A stretch of 64,000 nucleotides of DNA from NCBI GenBank assembly GCA_003612585.1, contig RAZH01000001.1:1-64000 (forward strand), written 5' to 3'. The translations under genes and the position numbers were made by a program. Under the pieces are notes generated by a model. It was not told the DNA's origin. It made no database searches and saw only the letters and a list, made by a program, of their open reading frames with translations. Source of the DNA: a bacterium 1XD42-54 (GTDB taxonomy: Bacteria; Bacillota; Clostridia; Lachnospirales; Lachnospiraceae). Below are positions 7,694 through 18,409 of the stretch, piece by piece. Position 1 is the first letter of the stretch. Each line of letters starts with the position of its first letter.

Positions 7694-7779
7694 ATTTCTC
7701 TTCCTTCCTAAAATTGAAAGCCCGTATTGCTTTTTTACAGTTCTAAACTTTAAATCTTTCTTGATTATATTAGCAAAAT

Positions 7780-7804
7780 AACCCTGACACCTTATGTCAG
7801 GGTT
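7780..7804 (-). terminator. Terminator overlapping the end of the WYL regulator gene
   Basis: Perfect 10-bp stem, AACCCTGACA at 7780-7789 and TGTCAGGGTT at 7795-7804, with A/T-rich flanks on both sides. The WYL gene stop codon (7797-7799) lies inside the stem. It separates that gene from the ClbS-like gene. Confidence 0.75.
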
Positions 7805-8693
7805 TATTTTTTTCGTATATAAGTTTTGCCTGCTCAGCTATAACTTGTTTCAAATAAACAGGCGAAAGGATTTCCACCTGAGTGCCAAAGGACAAGAGGA
7901 ATCCGATCAACCACGTATCCTCCGGCATTTTCGCAGAAGCAATCAAATCTCCATTTTCCTGCCGTTGTACTTGCGTTTCATCAAATTCATCGAATACACG
8001 GTATGCCATTTCTTTCGGGAAGCGAAGTAAAATTTCATTGTATGCTTCCTCTAAGCATTCCGTTGTTTTCGGAAAATTTCGGCGTGAAAAACTCTCGCTT
8101 AAGATTTCCAAATCCAAAATGCGATTTAATTTGAATATCCGCCAATCCTGTTTTTCTGTACAATACGCGTTCAAATACCATGCTTTTGCTTTATAAGCAA
8201 GTTTATATGGCTCCACAACTCTTTCACTTACTGTCTCATAAGAACCTGCATAATGAATTTTCACACCCTTACAATGAATAATTGCCCATTTCAATAATTC
8301 AAATTTTTTATTATCAAATGCTTTGTTCCCCCATCTGGAAAAATCCACCTCAAGCCAATTCTCCGACTCAAGATGAAACACTGCTGAGAGTTTCTGCAAT
8401 GTCTGACTGCTGTTCATATTCTGCGCAGTATTTATGCTCTGTAAAGCTGTAAGAATTTCCTGCTTTTCTTCTTTTGACAATACAGCCTTGTCCAAAACAA
8501 AACCACGCATCAAATGAATCCCGCCATTTCTCCCTGCTTCTGCATAAATTGGAATACCTGCCCCACTCAAAGCATCAATATCTCTGTAAATTGTTCTGAC
8601 CGATACCTCAAACTTTTTTGCTAACTCCGGGGCCGTTGCCTGTCCCTTATCCAGCAGATAGTACACAATCTTAAATAATCTGCTTTCCTGCAT
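7797..8693 (-). CDS. WYL-domain (YafY-type) transcriptional regulator
   Basis: A 298-residue regulator with an N-terminal winged HTH of the HTH_11 type (KIVYYLLDKGQATAPELAKK ... VSVRTIYRDIDALSGAGIP, residues 8-50) and a WYL domain in the middle (KLAYKAKAWYLNAYC, about 168-182), followed by the WCX C-terminal extension. Such proteins bind DNA and sense a ligand or nucleic acid through the WYL fold. The order HTH-WYL-WCX is complete and of normal length. Divergent partners are absent and the ClbS-like gene lies downstream past a terminator. Confidence 0.9.
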   Translation of the reverse strand: MQESRLFKIVYYLLDKGQATAPELAKKFEVSVRTIYRDIDALSGAGIPIYAEAGRNGGIHLMRGFVLDKAVLSKEEKQEILTALQSINTAQNMNSSQTLQKLSAVFHLESENWLEVDFSRWGNKAFDNKKFELLKWAIIHCKGVKIHYAGSYETVSERVVEPYKLAYKAKAWYLNAYCTEKQDWRIFKLNRILDLEILSESFSRRNFPKTTECLEEAYNEILLRFPKEMAYRVFDEFDETQVQRQENGDLIASAKMPEDTWLIGFLLSFGTQVEILSPVYLKQVIAEQAKLIYEKNKP

Positions 8694-8774
8694 TCGTATT
8701 TCCTCCCGGCACTTGCTTTCCCTCTATCCATAATAACACCACAAACGTAATTTTCATTTTCATACAATACCAAA

Positions 8775-8800
8775 ACCCCGGAAACCGAAGTTTCCGGGGT
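8775..8800 (-). terminator. Terminator of the str operon after tuf
   Basis: Stem of 11 bp, ACCCCGGAAAC (8775-8785) with GTTTCCGGGGT (8790-8800), tetraloop CGAA, T-rich stretch after it on the minus strand. It lies about 37 bases after the tuf stop. Confidence 0.9.
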
Positions 8801-8836
8801 AATATTTGAACTTAATATTCTGTAAACAGATTATAA

Positions 8837-10030
8837 TTACTCGATGATTGTAGCAACACGGCCTGAACCTACAGTACGTCCACCCTCACGGATAGCGAAT
8901 GTAAGACCCTGCTCCATAGCGATCGGGTGAATCAGTTCGATAGTCATCTCTACGTTATCGCCAGGCATACACATCTCTGTTCCTTCCGGAAGGTTGATAA
9001 CGCCTGTTACGTCAGTTGTTCTGAAGTAGAACTGCGGACGGTAGTTGTTGAAGAACGGTGTATGACGGCCACCCTCGTCTTTTGTCAGTACGTAAACCTG
9101 AGCTGTGAATTTTGTATGGCATTTGATTGAGCCCGGTTTGCAGAGAACCTGTCCTCTTTCAATGTTCTCTCTCTTGATACCACGAAGCAGAGCACCGATG
9201 TTGTCACCAGCCTGAGCCTCATCAAGAAGTTTACGGAACATCTCGATACCAGTAACTGTAGTCTTCTGGATTTCTTCTTTAATACCAACGATTTCAACTT
9301 CCTCGTTAATGTGAAGCATACCACGCTCTACACGGCCTGTAGCAACTGTACCACGACCTGTGATTGTGAATACGTCCTCAACCGGCATAAGGAACGGCTG
9401 ATCTGTTGCACGCTGCGGATCCGGAACCCAGCTGTCTACAGCTGCCATCAGTTCCATAACCTTGTCGCCCCACTCGCTGCTCGGATCTTCCAGAGCCTTC
9501 AGAGCAGAACCCTGAATGATCGGTGTGTCATCTCCCGGGAACTCGTACTCGTTCAGAAGTTCACGGATCTCCATGTCAACCAGCTCAAGAAGCTCTTCGT
9601 CGTCTACCATATCACATTTGTTCATGAATACAACGATATACGGAACGCCTACCTGACGGGACAGAAGGATGTGCTCCTTTGTCTGAGCCATAACACCATC
9701 TGTAGCAGCAACTACAAGGATAGCGCCGTCCATCTGAGCAGCACCAGTGATCATGTTCTTTACATAGTCAGCATGGCCTGGGCAGTCAACGTGTGCATAG
9801 TGTCTGTTGTCTGTCTCGTACTCAACGTGAGCAGTAGAAATTGTGATACCACGCTCTCTCTCTTCCGGAGCTTTATCGATATTTTCGAAATCTGTAGCTG
9901 TGTTACCAGCAACTCTCTCGGACAGAACCTTTGTGATAGCTGCTGTCAGGGTAGTTTTACCATGGTCAACGTGTCCGATGGTACCGATGTTACAATGCGG
10001 TTTTGTTCTTTCAAATTTAGCCTTTGCCAT
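8837..10030 (-). CDS. tuf: Elongation factor Tu
   Basis: A 397-residue GTPase that carries aminoacyl-tRNA to the ribosome. The G1 motif GHVDHGKT is at about 18-25, DCPGH at about 80-84, NKCD at about 135-138 and the C-terminal domains end in [10 protein letters not shown]. Length and sequence are standard. It is last in the rpsL-rpsG-fusA-tuf operon but has its own promoter (10098-10126), so it can be made in excess over EF-G as is usual. The ATG at 10030 follows TAAGGAGGA. Confidence 0.98.
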   Translation of the reverse strand: MAKAKFERTKPHCNIGTIGHVDHGKTTLTAAITKVLSERVAGNTATDFENIDKAPEERERGITISTAHVEYETDNRHYAHVDCPGHADYVKNMITGAAQMDGAILVVAATDGVMAQTKEHILLSRQVGVPYIVVFMNKCDMVDDEELLELVDMEIRELLNEYEFPGDDTPIIQGSALKALEDPSSEWGDKVMELMAAVDSWVPDPQRATDQPFLMPVEDVFTITGRGTVATGRVERGMLHINEEVEIVGIKEEIQKTTVTGIEMFRKLLDEAQAGDNIGALLRGIKRENIERGQVLCKPGSIKCHTKFTAQVYVLTKDEGGRHTPFFNNYRPQFYFRTTDVTGVINLPEGTEMCMPGDNVEMTIELIHPIAMEQGLTFAIREGGRTVGSGRVATIIE

Positions 10031-10097
10031 TTTGAATGTCCTCCTTAATCAATTGCTTTTCGCATCATTTCTTGGATATTACACCCAGCTAGACTTT

Positions 10098-10126
10098 ATT
10101 ATATTTCAAAACAGCCGGGTTTTCAA
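10098..10126 (-). promoter_or_regulatory. Internal promoter before tuf
   Basis: Minus-strand TTGAAA (10121-10126), 17-base spacer, TATAAT (10098-10103). It stands in the fusA-tuf gap, 70 bases before tuf. A hairpin GTGCAGA...TCTGCAC at 10171-10190 precedes it without a T run and may be a partial terminator or processing site after fusA. Confidence 0.75.
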
Positions 10127-10222
10127 GCTATTTTTTCATTGTAATGCTTTATTTTTCAGCCTTTTACCCAGTGCAGAACTCGGTCTGCACCAGGCGGTAA
10201 AGTGCTGGAATATCATATATTA

Positions 10223-12340
10223 TTATTTCGTTTTTGCGCTCAGAACCTTTTCCTGTACAGACTTCGGTACCTGCTCATAACGCTCAAAGAACATAGAGTA
10301 GTTACCACGGCCCTGTGTCTTGGAACGAAGGTCTGTAGAGTAACCAAACATCTCAGCAAGCGGTACAAAGCCTCTTACGATCTTGCCGCCGCCCAGATCA
10401 TCCATACCTTCAATACGTCCACGACGGGAGTTGATATCACCGATAACATCACCCATGTATTCCTCAGGCATTGTTACCTCTACCTTCATGATCGGCTCAA
10501 GCAGTACCGGCTCACCCTTCTTCATAGCATCCTTAAATGCAAGGGAACCAGCGATATGGAATGCCATTTCACTTGAATCGACCTCATGGTAAGAACCATC
10601 GTATACGTTTGCATGAACACCAAGTACCGGGAATCCGCCAAGGATACCAGCCTTTGCAGCCTCTTCAATACCTTCTCCAACTGCCGGAATGTATTCCTTC
10701 GGAATAGCACCACCGACAACGGTTGACTCGAACTTAAACGTTTCTTCGCCGTTCGGATCCATCGGCGTGAAGATAACTTTACAGTGTCCGTACTGTCCAC
10801 GTCCACCGGACTGCTTCGCATATTTGCTGTCAACTGTAACTTCTTTTGTGAAGCTCTCTTTGTAAGCAACCTGCGGAGCGCCTACGTTTGCCTCTACCTT
10901 AAACTCACGGAGCAGACGGTCAACAATGATCTCAAGATGCAGCTCTCCCATACCAGCAATAATTGTCTGGCCTGTTTCCTGATCCGTGTGTGCACGGAAG
11001 GTCGGGTCTTCTTCTGCAAGCTTTGCAAGAGCTTCGCCCATCTTACCCTGTCCAGCCTTTGTCTTCGGCTCGATTGCAAGCTCGATAACCGGCTCCGGGA
11101 ACTCCATGGACTCAAGGATTACCGGATGCTGCTCATCACAGATCGTATCACCGGTTCCTGTAATCTTGAAACCTACCGCAGCAGCGATATCACCGGAATA
11201 TACCTTATCCAGCTCTGCTCTCTTGTTTGCATGCATCTGAAGGATACGTCCTACACGCTCCTTCTTGCCCTTTGTAGAATTCAGTACGTAAGAACCGGAA
11301 TTCATCGTACCGGAATATACACGGAAAAATGCAAGCTTTCCAACAAACGGGTCAGCCATGATCTTGAACGCCAGTGCAGAGAACGGCTCTTCATCAGAAG
11401 AATGTCTCTCCACTTCATTGCCATCCATGTCTGTACCCTTAATAGCCGGAATATCAAGCGGTGACGGCATAAACTCAACAACTGCGTCCAGAAGCTTCTG
11501 AACACCTTTGTTTCTGTATGCTGTTCCACAACAAACCGGAACTGCTGTACATTCGCAAGTTGCTTTTCTCAAAACTCTCTTCAGATCTTCTACAGACGGC
11601 TCTTCGCCCTCCAGATATGCCATCATCAGATCGTCATCCAGCTCACAGATCTTCTCTACCAGCTCTGTCCGATACAGCTCTGCATCATCCTGCATATCTT
11701 CCGGGATGTCAACGATAGAAATATCGTCGCCCTTGTCGTCGTTGTAAATGTAAGCTTTCATCTCAAACAGATCAATGATGCCCTTGAATTCATCTTCCTT
11801 ACCAATCGGAAGCTGGATGCAGATTGCATTTTTGCCAAGTCTAGTCTTGATCTGCTCTACTGCACCGTAGAAATTTGCACCAAGGATGTCCATTTTATTG
11901 ATGAATGCCATACGCGGTACATTGTACGTATCAGCCTGACGCCAAACGTTTTCTGACTGAGGCTCAACACCGCCCTTTGCACAGAAAACACCAACTGCTC
12001 CGTCCAGTACACGCAGAGAACGCTCAACCTCAACCGTAAAGTCAACGTGGCCTGGGGTATCAATAATATTGATACGATGCTCCAGGGCACCTGGCTTCGG
12101 CTTGCAATTCTCCTGCAATGTCCAGTGACATGTGGTAGCGGCTGAAGTAATTGTGATACCTCTCTCCTGTTCCTGCTCCATCCAGTCCATTGTAGCAGTT
12201 CCTTCGTGAGTATCACCAATCTTATAGTTAACACCGGTATAGTAAAGGATTCGCTCGGTGGTGGTAGTTTTACCAGCATCGATGTGAGCCATAATACCGA
12301 TATTTCTGGTTCTCTCTAATGGATATTCTCTTCCAGCCAA
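10223..12340 (-). CDS. fusA: Elongation factor G
   Basis: A 705-residue translocase GTPase. G1 AHIDAGKTT at about 17-25, DTPGH and NKMD follow, then domains II-V ending with the conserved [22 protein letters not shown]. The length is normal. The start is a TTG at 12340 placed 8-9 bases after AGGAGG, and no ATG with a better site is available. It lies 16 bases after rpsG in the str operon. Confidence 0.97.
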   Translation of the reverse strand: MAGREYPLERTRNIGIMAHIDAGKTTTTERILYYTGVNYKIGDTHEGTATMDWMEQEQERGITITSAATTCHWTLQENCKPKPGALEHRINIIDTPGHVDFTVEVERSLRVLDGAVGVFCAKGGVEPQSENVWRQADTYNVPRMAFINKMDILGANFYGAVEQIKTRLGKNAICIQLPIGKEDEFKGIIDLFEMKAYIYNDDKGDDISIVDIPEDMQDDAELYRTELVEKICELDDDLMMAYLEGEEPSVEDLKRVLRKATCECTAVPVCCGTAYRNKGVQKLLDAVVEFMPSPLDIPAIKGTDMDGNEVERHSSDEEPFSALAFKIMADPFVGKLAFFRVYSGTMNSGSYVLNSTKGKKERVGRILQMHANKRAELDKVYSGDIAAAVGFKITGTGDTICDEQHPVILESMEFPEPVIELAIEPKTKAGQGKMGEALAKLAEEDPTFRAHTDQETGQTIIAGMGELHLEIIVDRLLREFKVEANVGAPQVAYKESFTKEVTVDSKYAKQSGGRGQYGHCKVIFTPMDPNGEETFKFESTVVGGAIPKEYIPAVGEGIEEAAKAGILGGFPVLGVHANVYDGSYHEVDSSEMAFHIAGSLAFKDAMKKGEPVLLEPIMKVEVTMPEEYMGDVIGDINSRRGRIEGMDDLGGGKIVRGFVPLAEMFGYSTDLRSKTQGRGNYSMFFERYEQVPKSVQEKVLSAKTK

Positions 12341-12356
12341 AATTTTTTCCTCCTAA

Positions 12357-12860
<504 letters not shown>

Positions 12861-12999
12861 TCACAGGTACTCACGATTGTGTTTCGTGTTCATGCTGGGA
12901 CTTCTATATTAACCTGCAACCACCCGGCAACAAGAACTCCACATACATAAGGTGAAACAAAATCCAGTTTGTGATACGAAAAACCGAAACGCCCTGTAA

Positions 13000-13422
13000 T
13001 TATTTCTTTGCGTCTTTCGGTCTCTTGGCACCGTATTTGGAACGGGCCTGTCTTCTCTTGGCAACACCTGCTGTATCAAGTGTACCTCTGACGATATGGT
13101 ATCTGGTACCCGGAAGGTCCTTTACCCTGCCGCCACGGATGAGAACAACGCTATGCTCCTGAAGGTTGTGTCCTTCACCCGGAATGTAGCTTGTTACCTC
13201 GATACCGTTTGACAAACGTACTCTGGCAATTTTACGAAGAGCTGAGTTCGGCTTCTTCGGTGTGGCTGTCTTAACTGCGGTACAAACGCCTCTCTTCTGC
13301 GGAGAAGATGCATTCGTAGCCTTCTTCTGAAGGGAATTAAATCCTTTCTGGAGAGCCGGTGCAGTAGATTTCTTTACTGATGTCTGTCTGCCTTTTCTAA
13401 CTAACTGATTAAATGTTGGCAT
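13000..13422 (-). CDS. rpsL: 30S ribosomal protein S12
   Basis: Decoding-centre protein and site of streptomycin resistance mutations. The ATG at 13422 follows AGGAGGTG and begins [13 protein letters not shown], the universal S12 start; the open frame upstream to 13509 is leader. The conserved loop segments [11 protein letters not shown] and [12 protein letters not shown] are intact with the usual lysines, so the protein looks streptomycin-sensitive. It is first in the str operon, behind a consensus promoter. Confidence 0.97.
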   Translation of the reverse strand: MPTFNQLVRKGRQTSVKKSTAPALQKGFNSLQKKATNASSPQKRGVCTAVKTATPKKPNSALRKIARVRLSNGIEVTSYIPGEGHNLQEHSVVLIRGGRVKDLPGTRYHIVRGTLDTAGVAKRRQARSKYGAKRPKDAKK

Positions 13423-13515
13423 GAATCTTTCACCTCCTGATTTGATTGAGTCTTCACTCCTGTGGTTGCCTGAAATAATGCGCAAAAAATACAATACGTA
13501 GTCACGCACTTTTAC

Positions 13516-13544
13516 ATTATACGTTTGCAGTTTCCTCTTGTCAA
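13516..13544 (-). promoter_or_regulatory. Main promoter of the str operon
   Basis: Perfect TTGACA (13539-13544) and TATAAT (13516-13521) on the minus strand with a 17-base spacer, about 95 bases before rpsL. A full consensus match fits a strongly expressed ribosomal operon. Confidence 0.9.
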
Positions 13545-13622
13545 GCCATTTTTTCTCATTTTCAGGACTTGCTTTCTATGAATCTGTTCGATTATATTTA
13601 TCTTAGAATTTTCTTAAACCAC

Positions 13623-13699
13623 TGGACAAAAAGTTTTCTCCGATGATACAATATCGGAAATTCAGGAACTCATGACACTTTTCCTATTATAATAGGAAA
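13623..13699 (+). promoter_or_regulatory. Promoter and 20-bp palindrome before the VanZ-like gene
   Basis: TGGACA (13623-13628), 18-base spacer, TACAAT (13647-13652). About 28 bases further on lies a perfect 20-bp palindrome TTTCCTATTATAATAGGAAA (13680-13699), just before the ribosome site. Its position would let a bound protein block transcription; the regulator is unknown. Confidence 0.55.
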
Positions 13700-13725
13700 G
13701 AATACAGATTAAAAGAGGTACGAAT

Positions 13726-14628
13726 ATGCTAAGACTTTTAAAACCTTTGTCCTTCCTGCCTGCGATTTTACTGATGTATATGATCTTTACATTTTCCGCG
13801 CAGGATGGCCTCACTTCTTCCCAGCTCAGCTACAAAGTCAGTTATAAAATCATCGAAACCAGCGGCGAACTGCTTGGAGCTCATTTCGATCCCTGGGAAA
13901 TTGATAATCTTGCAACACGTTTTCACGGTGCTGTACGGAAAATCGCTCACATGACAGAATATTTTGCTCTGGCTGTGGCAGTTGCATTCCCGCTCTACGT
14001 TTACGGGCTCCGCGGAATCCTTCTGATGATTGTGGCCGGTTTCTTCTGTGTCGCTTTCGCCTGTGCCGATGAATACCATCAATCTTTCGTCGCGGGCCGA
14101 AGTCCCTCAAAACGTGATGTATTCATTGATTCCATCGGTATTTTTTTCGGAATCATCGTAGTGCGCATTATCGGCTGGACCGGTAGAAAAACGATCTTCC
14201 GTCCGTTCTCCAAAAAGAAACGGCCGGACGTATCAAAGGAACAAGCGCCCTATCCATACCCGTATACCGGAAATCCAGGCCAACCCTATCCCGGAATGCC
14301 TTACATGCAAAATAACGCTCCTGGAAACACGCCCTATCCTCCGACCGGGCCGCAACCAAATATGGCCTATCCACACGACCCCGGCGCATCCTATTACCCG
14401 CCGCGCAGCAATATGCCACCTGGTCATCCCGCAAAACAAAATCCGGGATATTCACAGCCTCCTTATATGAAAATGCCGTATCCTCCCTATCCGGGTCCGG
14501 CTCCTTCTCCAAAAACCGAGACCTCGGACCGCCTTTCCGAAGACATGTCCTTAAAAAACCTTGTAAAAAATCTGAAGGAACAAAAAGCAGAACAGAAAAA
14601 CACAAAAAAACAGGATACATCGGTTTAA
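13726..14628 (+). CDS. VanZ-like membrane protein with Pro/Tyr-rich tail
   Basis: A 300-residue protein. The first 150 residues form a VanZ-like domain with about four membrane helices (about 8-24, 76-95, 97-118, 131-150) and the family's DEYHQSFVAGRSPSKRDVFIDSIG segment. VanZ of Tn1546 gives low-level teicoplanin resistance; chromosomal relatives have no settled role. Residues about 165-265 are a cytoplasmic low-complexity tail rich in Pro, Tyr, Gly and Met (repeated PYP and PPYP units), followed by a charged helix rich in Lys and Gln. Such a tail is not part of the standard domain. It is one of few plus-strand genes here and ends in a terminator shared with rpoC. Confidence 0.85.
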   Translation: MLRLLKPLSFLPAILLMYMIFTFSAQDGLTSSQLSYKVSYKIIETSGELLGAHFDPWEIDNLATRFHGAVRKIAHMTEYFALAVAVAFPLYVYGLRGILLMIVAGFFCVAFACADEYHQSFVAGRSPSKRDVFIDSIGIFFGIIVVRIIGWTGRKTIFRPFSKKKRPDVSKEQAPYPYPYTGNPGQPYPGMPYMQNNAPGNTPYPPTGPQPNMAYPHDPGASYYPPRSNMPPGHPAKQNPGYSQPPYMKMPYPPYPGPAPSPKTETSDRLSEDMSLKNLVKNLKEQKAEQKNTKKQDTSV

Positions 14629-14649
14629 ACGATGTATCCTGTTTTTTGT
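14602..14649. terminator. Bidirectional terminator between VanZ-like gene and rpoC
   Basis: Stem of about 16 bp (14607-14622 with 14630-14645, core CAGGATACATCG) with A runs on the left and T runs on the right, so it works for both converging genes. The VanZ-like stop codon lies in the loop. Confidence 0.92.
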
Positions 14650-14656
14650 TGTCTTT

Positions 14657-17600
14657 TTATTCTTCCTCCGTAGTTCCGGCCAACACTGGTTCTTCCGCCA
14701 CTACGTCAAGCTCTTCAGAAATTTCCATTTCTTCAAACATGTCATCCAGCTCTTCGAAATCCAGCTCATCTTCGTCATCCATTTCATTCAGAGCCACTTC
14801 ATCTTCCATAGCCAGATCATATTTATAATCATCCGTGCCTGTAATATCAAGCTTCACACTCTGATACCGCTTCATGCCAGTACCAGCCGGAATCAGCTTA
14901 CCGATGATAACATTTTCCTTCAGACCAATCAACGGGTCTATCTTACCCTTGATTGCAGCTTCTGTGAGAACCTTCGTTGTCTCCTGGAAGGATGCCGCTG
15001 AAAGGAAGGAATTGGTTGCAAGAGCTGCCTTTGTGATACCGAGCATAACCCGCTTGCCATCCGCTGGCTCCTTACCCTCCTCAAGCATCTGCTCATTTAC
15101 ATCATCGTAATCCAGAATATCCACAAGAGAGCCTGGCAGGAATTCTGTATCTCCGTTGTTCTCAATCCGAATCTTCTTCAAGGTCTGGCGAACGATCACC
15201 TCAATGTGCTTATCGTTAATCTCAACACCCTGCAGACGGTATACACGCTGTACCTCACGGAGCATGTAATCCTGCACAGCCTCAACGCCTTTGATTCTCA
15301 GAATATCATGCGGATTCACACTACCTTCTGTCAGCTCATCTCCGGCCTCCAGATAGACACCATCTACTGCCTTAATTCTGGAACCATACGGAATCAGGTA
15401 TGTCTTTGCCTCACCCGTCTCGTTGTTTGTCACAATGATCTCGCGTTTTTTCTTTGTATCACGAATCGAAGCAACGCCTGCAATCTCTGTAATAATCGCA
15501 AGTCCCTTCGGCTTTCTTGCCTCAAAAAGCTCCTCGACACGGGGAAGACCCTGTGTGATATCGCCTCCGGCAACGCCTCCCGTATGGAACGTACGCATCG
15601 TAAGCTGTGTACCCGGCTCACCAATAGACTGTGCAGCAATAATACCGACAGACTCACCTACCTGTACGGACTCGCCCGTTGCCAGGTTCGCGCCGTAGCA
15701 TTTTGCACAGATACCGCTGTGCGAACGGCAGGTCAGAACCGTACGAATCTTGATCTTCTCATACGGCTTACCCTCTGCGTCCACGCCATCCTTCATGATA
15801 CGTGCGGCACGCTTTGGTGTAATCATATGGTTTGCCTTTACAATCACTTCGCCGTCTTTATCGCAAATTGTCTCACCGGAGAAACGTCCTGTAATACGCT
15901 CCTGCAAGCTCTCAATTTCTTCTCTTCCGTCTGTGAATGCCTTCACATACATACCCGGAATCTCACCGCGCTCTGCACAGCAGTCCACTTCACGGATAAT
16001 CAGTTCCTGTGATACGTCAACAAGACGTCTCGTCAGATAACCAGAGTCAGCTGTACGAAGAGCTGTATCGGAAAGTCCTTTACGCGCTCCGTGTGCAGAC
16101 ATGAAATACTCCAGTACGTCAAGTCCCTCACGGAAGTTTGACTTGATTGGGAGTTCGATCGTATGTCCTGTCGTATCAGCCATCAAGCCACGCATACCTG
16201 CAAGCTGCTTGATCTGCTTATCAGAACCACGCGCTCCGGAGTCAGCCATCATGAAAATATTGTTATATTTGTCAAGTCCGTCAAGCAGGGCTTTTGTCAG
16301 AATCTCGTCCGTTTCCTTCCAGGTCTCAACAACTTCTTTATAGCGCTCTTCCTCTGTGATCAGACCGCGCTTATAGTTTCTTGTAATCTTATCAACAGTG
16401 TCCTGCGCTTTCTGAATCAGCTCCGGCTTCTCAGGCGGCACCGTCATATCGGAAATGGATACCGTCATGGCAGCTCTCGTGGAATATTTGTATCCTGTGG
16501 ATTTAATGTTATCCAATACCTCGGCAGTCTTTGTTGCGCCATGTGTATTGATAACCTTTTCCAGAATCTGTTTCAGTCCCTTCTTTCCAACCAGGAAATC
16601 CACCTCAAGCTTCAGTTCATTGCCCGGAACAGAACGATCTACAAATCCGAGATCCTGCGGAAGAATCTCATTAAACAGGAAACGACCCAGTGTCGATTCT
16701 ACAACATCTTCTATATAACGTCCGTCCTCCAGTGTTTTCCGCATACGGACCTTAATCCTGGACTGCAAAGTCAGAACTTTATTTTCGTATGCCAGAATTG
16801 CTTCATTTACATCCTTGAAATACTTGCCCTCTCCCGGTGCTCCCGGCCTCTCCTGTGTCAGATAATAGATACCAAGCACCATATCCTGAGAAGGAACGGC
16901 TACCGGACCTCCGTCGGACGGCTTCAAGAGATTGTTCGGAGAGAGCAAAAGGAAACGGCATTCTGCCTGTGCTTCCACTGAAAGTGGAAGATGGACGGCC
17001 ATCTGATCACCGTCAAAGTCCGCGTTGAACGCAGTACAAACAAGCGGATGCAGCTTAATCGCCTTACCTTCGACCAGAATCGGCTCAAATGCCTGGATTC
17101 CAAGACGATGCAGCGTAGGCGCACGGTTCAGCATAACCGGATGCTCTTTGATCACATCCTCCAGCACGTCCCAAACCTCTGGCTGAAGGCGTTCTACCAT
17201 TTTCTTGGCATTTTTGATATTGTGTGAAGTGCCGTTTGCAACCAGCTCCTTCATAACAAATGGCTTAAACAGCTCGATAGCCATTTCTTTCGGCAGACCA
17301 CACTGATAAATCTTCAGCTCCGGCCCAACCACGATAACGGAACGTCCGGAATAATCTACTCGCTTTCCAAGAAGATTCTGACGGAAACGTCCTGATTTAC
17401 CTTTCAGCATATCAGACAATGACTTCAGCGCACGGTTGCCCGGACCAACGACCGGACGTCCACGACGACCGTTGTCAATCAGTGCATCCACCGCTTCCTG
17501 AAGCATACGCTTTTCATTTCTTACGATAATATCCGGCGCACCGAGATCCAGCAGTCTTTTCAGACGATTGTTACGGTTGATAATCCTGCGATACAGATCA

Positions 17601-18388
17601 TTCAGGTCAGAGGTTGCAAAACGACCGCCGTCGAGCTGAACCATCGGACGCAGATCCGGCGGAATCACTGGAATTACAGTCATTACCATCCATTCCGGAC
17701 GGTTTCCTGACTCACGGAACGCTTCAACAACTTCCAGTCTCTTGATAATTCTGGCACGCTTCTGGCCGGTAGACTCACGAAGACCTTTCTTCAGTTCTTC
17801 GGATTCCTTTTCCATATCAATGGCTTCCAGCAGTTCCTTGATGGACTCGGCCCCCATGCCGGCGCGGAAGCTGCTTCCCCATTTCTCTCTTGCCTCCTGG
17901 TGCTCACGCTCTGTCAGTACCTGTTTGTACTGTAAATCACTCGTGCCCGGATCAAGAACGATATAATTTGCAAAATATAATACCTTTTCCAGTGTACGCG
18001 GAGAAAGATCCAGGATCAGTCCCATTCTGGAGGGAATGCCTTTGAAATACCAGATATGGGAAACGGGAGCTGCCAGTTCAATATGACCCATACGCTCTCT
18101 TCGCACGCTCGACTTTGTAACCTCCACGCCGCATCGGTCGCAGACAACGCCTTTATAGCGAATCTTCTTGTACTTTCCACAATGACATTCCCAGTCCTTG
18201 CTCGGTCCGAAAATACGCTCACAGTAAAGTCCGTCGCGCTCCGGCTTTAAAGTTCTGTAGTTGATTGTCTCCGGCTTTGTTACTTCTCCATGAGACCATT
18301 CTCTGATCTTCTCTGGAGAAGCAAGCCCTATTTTAATGGCATCAAACGTCATTGGCTGATGCACTTCATTGTTTGTTGTTTCTGGCAT
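14657..18388 (-). CDS. rpoC: RNA polymerase beta' subunit
   Basis: Catalytic clamp subunit of RNA polymerase, about 1243 residues from the ATG at 18388 that follows GAAAGGAG (the frame is open to 18406). The zinc-binding CHCGKYKK...CDRCGVE near residues 55-75, the catalytic NADFDGDQM loop near 450, and the bridge and trigger regions are all visible. The C-terminal 50 residues are strongly acidic ([17 protein letters not shown]), as in related clostridia. It lies 21 bases after rpoB. Confidence 0.98.
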   Translation of the reverse strand: MPETTNNEVHQPMTFDAIKIGLASPEKIREWSHGEVTKPETINYRTLKPERDGLYCERIFGPSKDWECHCGKYKKIRYKGVVCDRCGVEVTKSSVRRERMGHIELAAPVSHIWYFKGIPSRMGLILDLSPRTLEKVLYFANYIVLDPGTSDLQYKQVLTEREHQEAREKWGSSFRAGMGAESIKELLEAIDMEKESEELKKGLRESTGQKRARIIKRLEVVEAFRESGNRPEWMVMTVIPVIPPDLRPMVQLDGGRFATSDLNDLYRRIINRNNRLKRLLDLGAPDIIVRNEKRMLQEAVDALIDNGRRGRPVVGPGNRALKSLSDMLKGKSGRFRQNLLGKRVDYSGRSVIVVGPELKIYQCGLPKEMAIELFKPFVMKELVANGTSHNIKNAKKMVERLQPEVWDVLEDVIKEHPVMLNRAPTLHRLGIQAFEPILVEGKAIKLHPLVCTAFNADFDGDQMAVHLPLSVEAQAECRFLLLSPNNLLKPSDGGPVAVPSQDMVLGIYYLTQERPGAPGEGKYFKDVNEAILAYENKVLTLQSRIKVRMRKTLEDGRYIEDVVESTLGRFLFNEILPQDLGFVDRSVPGNELKLEVDFLVGKKGLKQILEKVINTHGATKTAEVLDNIKSTGYKYSTRAAMTVSISDMTVPPEKPELIQKAQDTVDKITRNYKRGLITEEERYKEVVETWKETDEILTKALLDGLDKYNNIFMMADSGARGSDKQIKQLAGMRGLMADTTGHTIELPIKSNFREGLDVLEYFMSAHGARKGLSDTALRTADSGYLTRRLVDVSQELIIREVDCCAERGEIPGMYVKAFTDGREEIESLQERITGRFSGETICDKDGEVIVKANHMITPKRAARIMKDGVDAEGKPYEKIKIRTVLTCRSHSGICAKCYGANLATGESVQVGESVGIIAAQSIGEPGTQLTMRTFHTGGVAGGDITQGLPRVEELFEARKPKGLAIITEIAGVASIRDTKKKREIIVTNNETGEAKTYLIPYGSRIKAVDGVYLEAGDELTEGSVNPHDILRIKGVEAVQDYMLREVQRVYRLQGVEINDKHIEVIVRQTLKKIRIENNGDTEFLPGSLVDILDYDDVNEQMLEEGKEPADGKRVMLGITKAALATNSFLSAASFQETTKVLTEAAIKGKIDPLIGLKENVIIGKLIPAGTGMKRYQSVKLDITGTDDYKYDLAMEDEVALNEMDDEDELDFEELDDMFEEMEISEELDVVAEEPVLAGTTEEE

Positions 18389-18409
18389 TGATGGTACTCC
18401 TTTCACACG

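Noticed and set aside
14168-14620. 150-codon frame opposite the VanZ-like gene
   Set aside because: Produced by the Pro/Tyr-rich codons of the real gene read antisense; no start signals.
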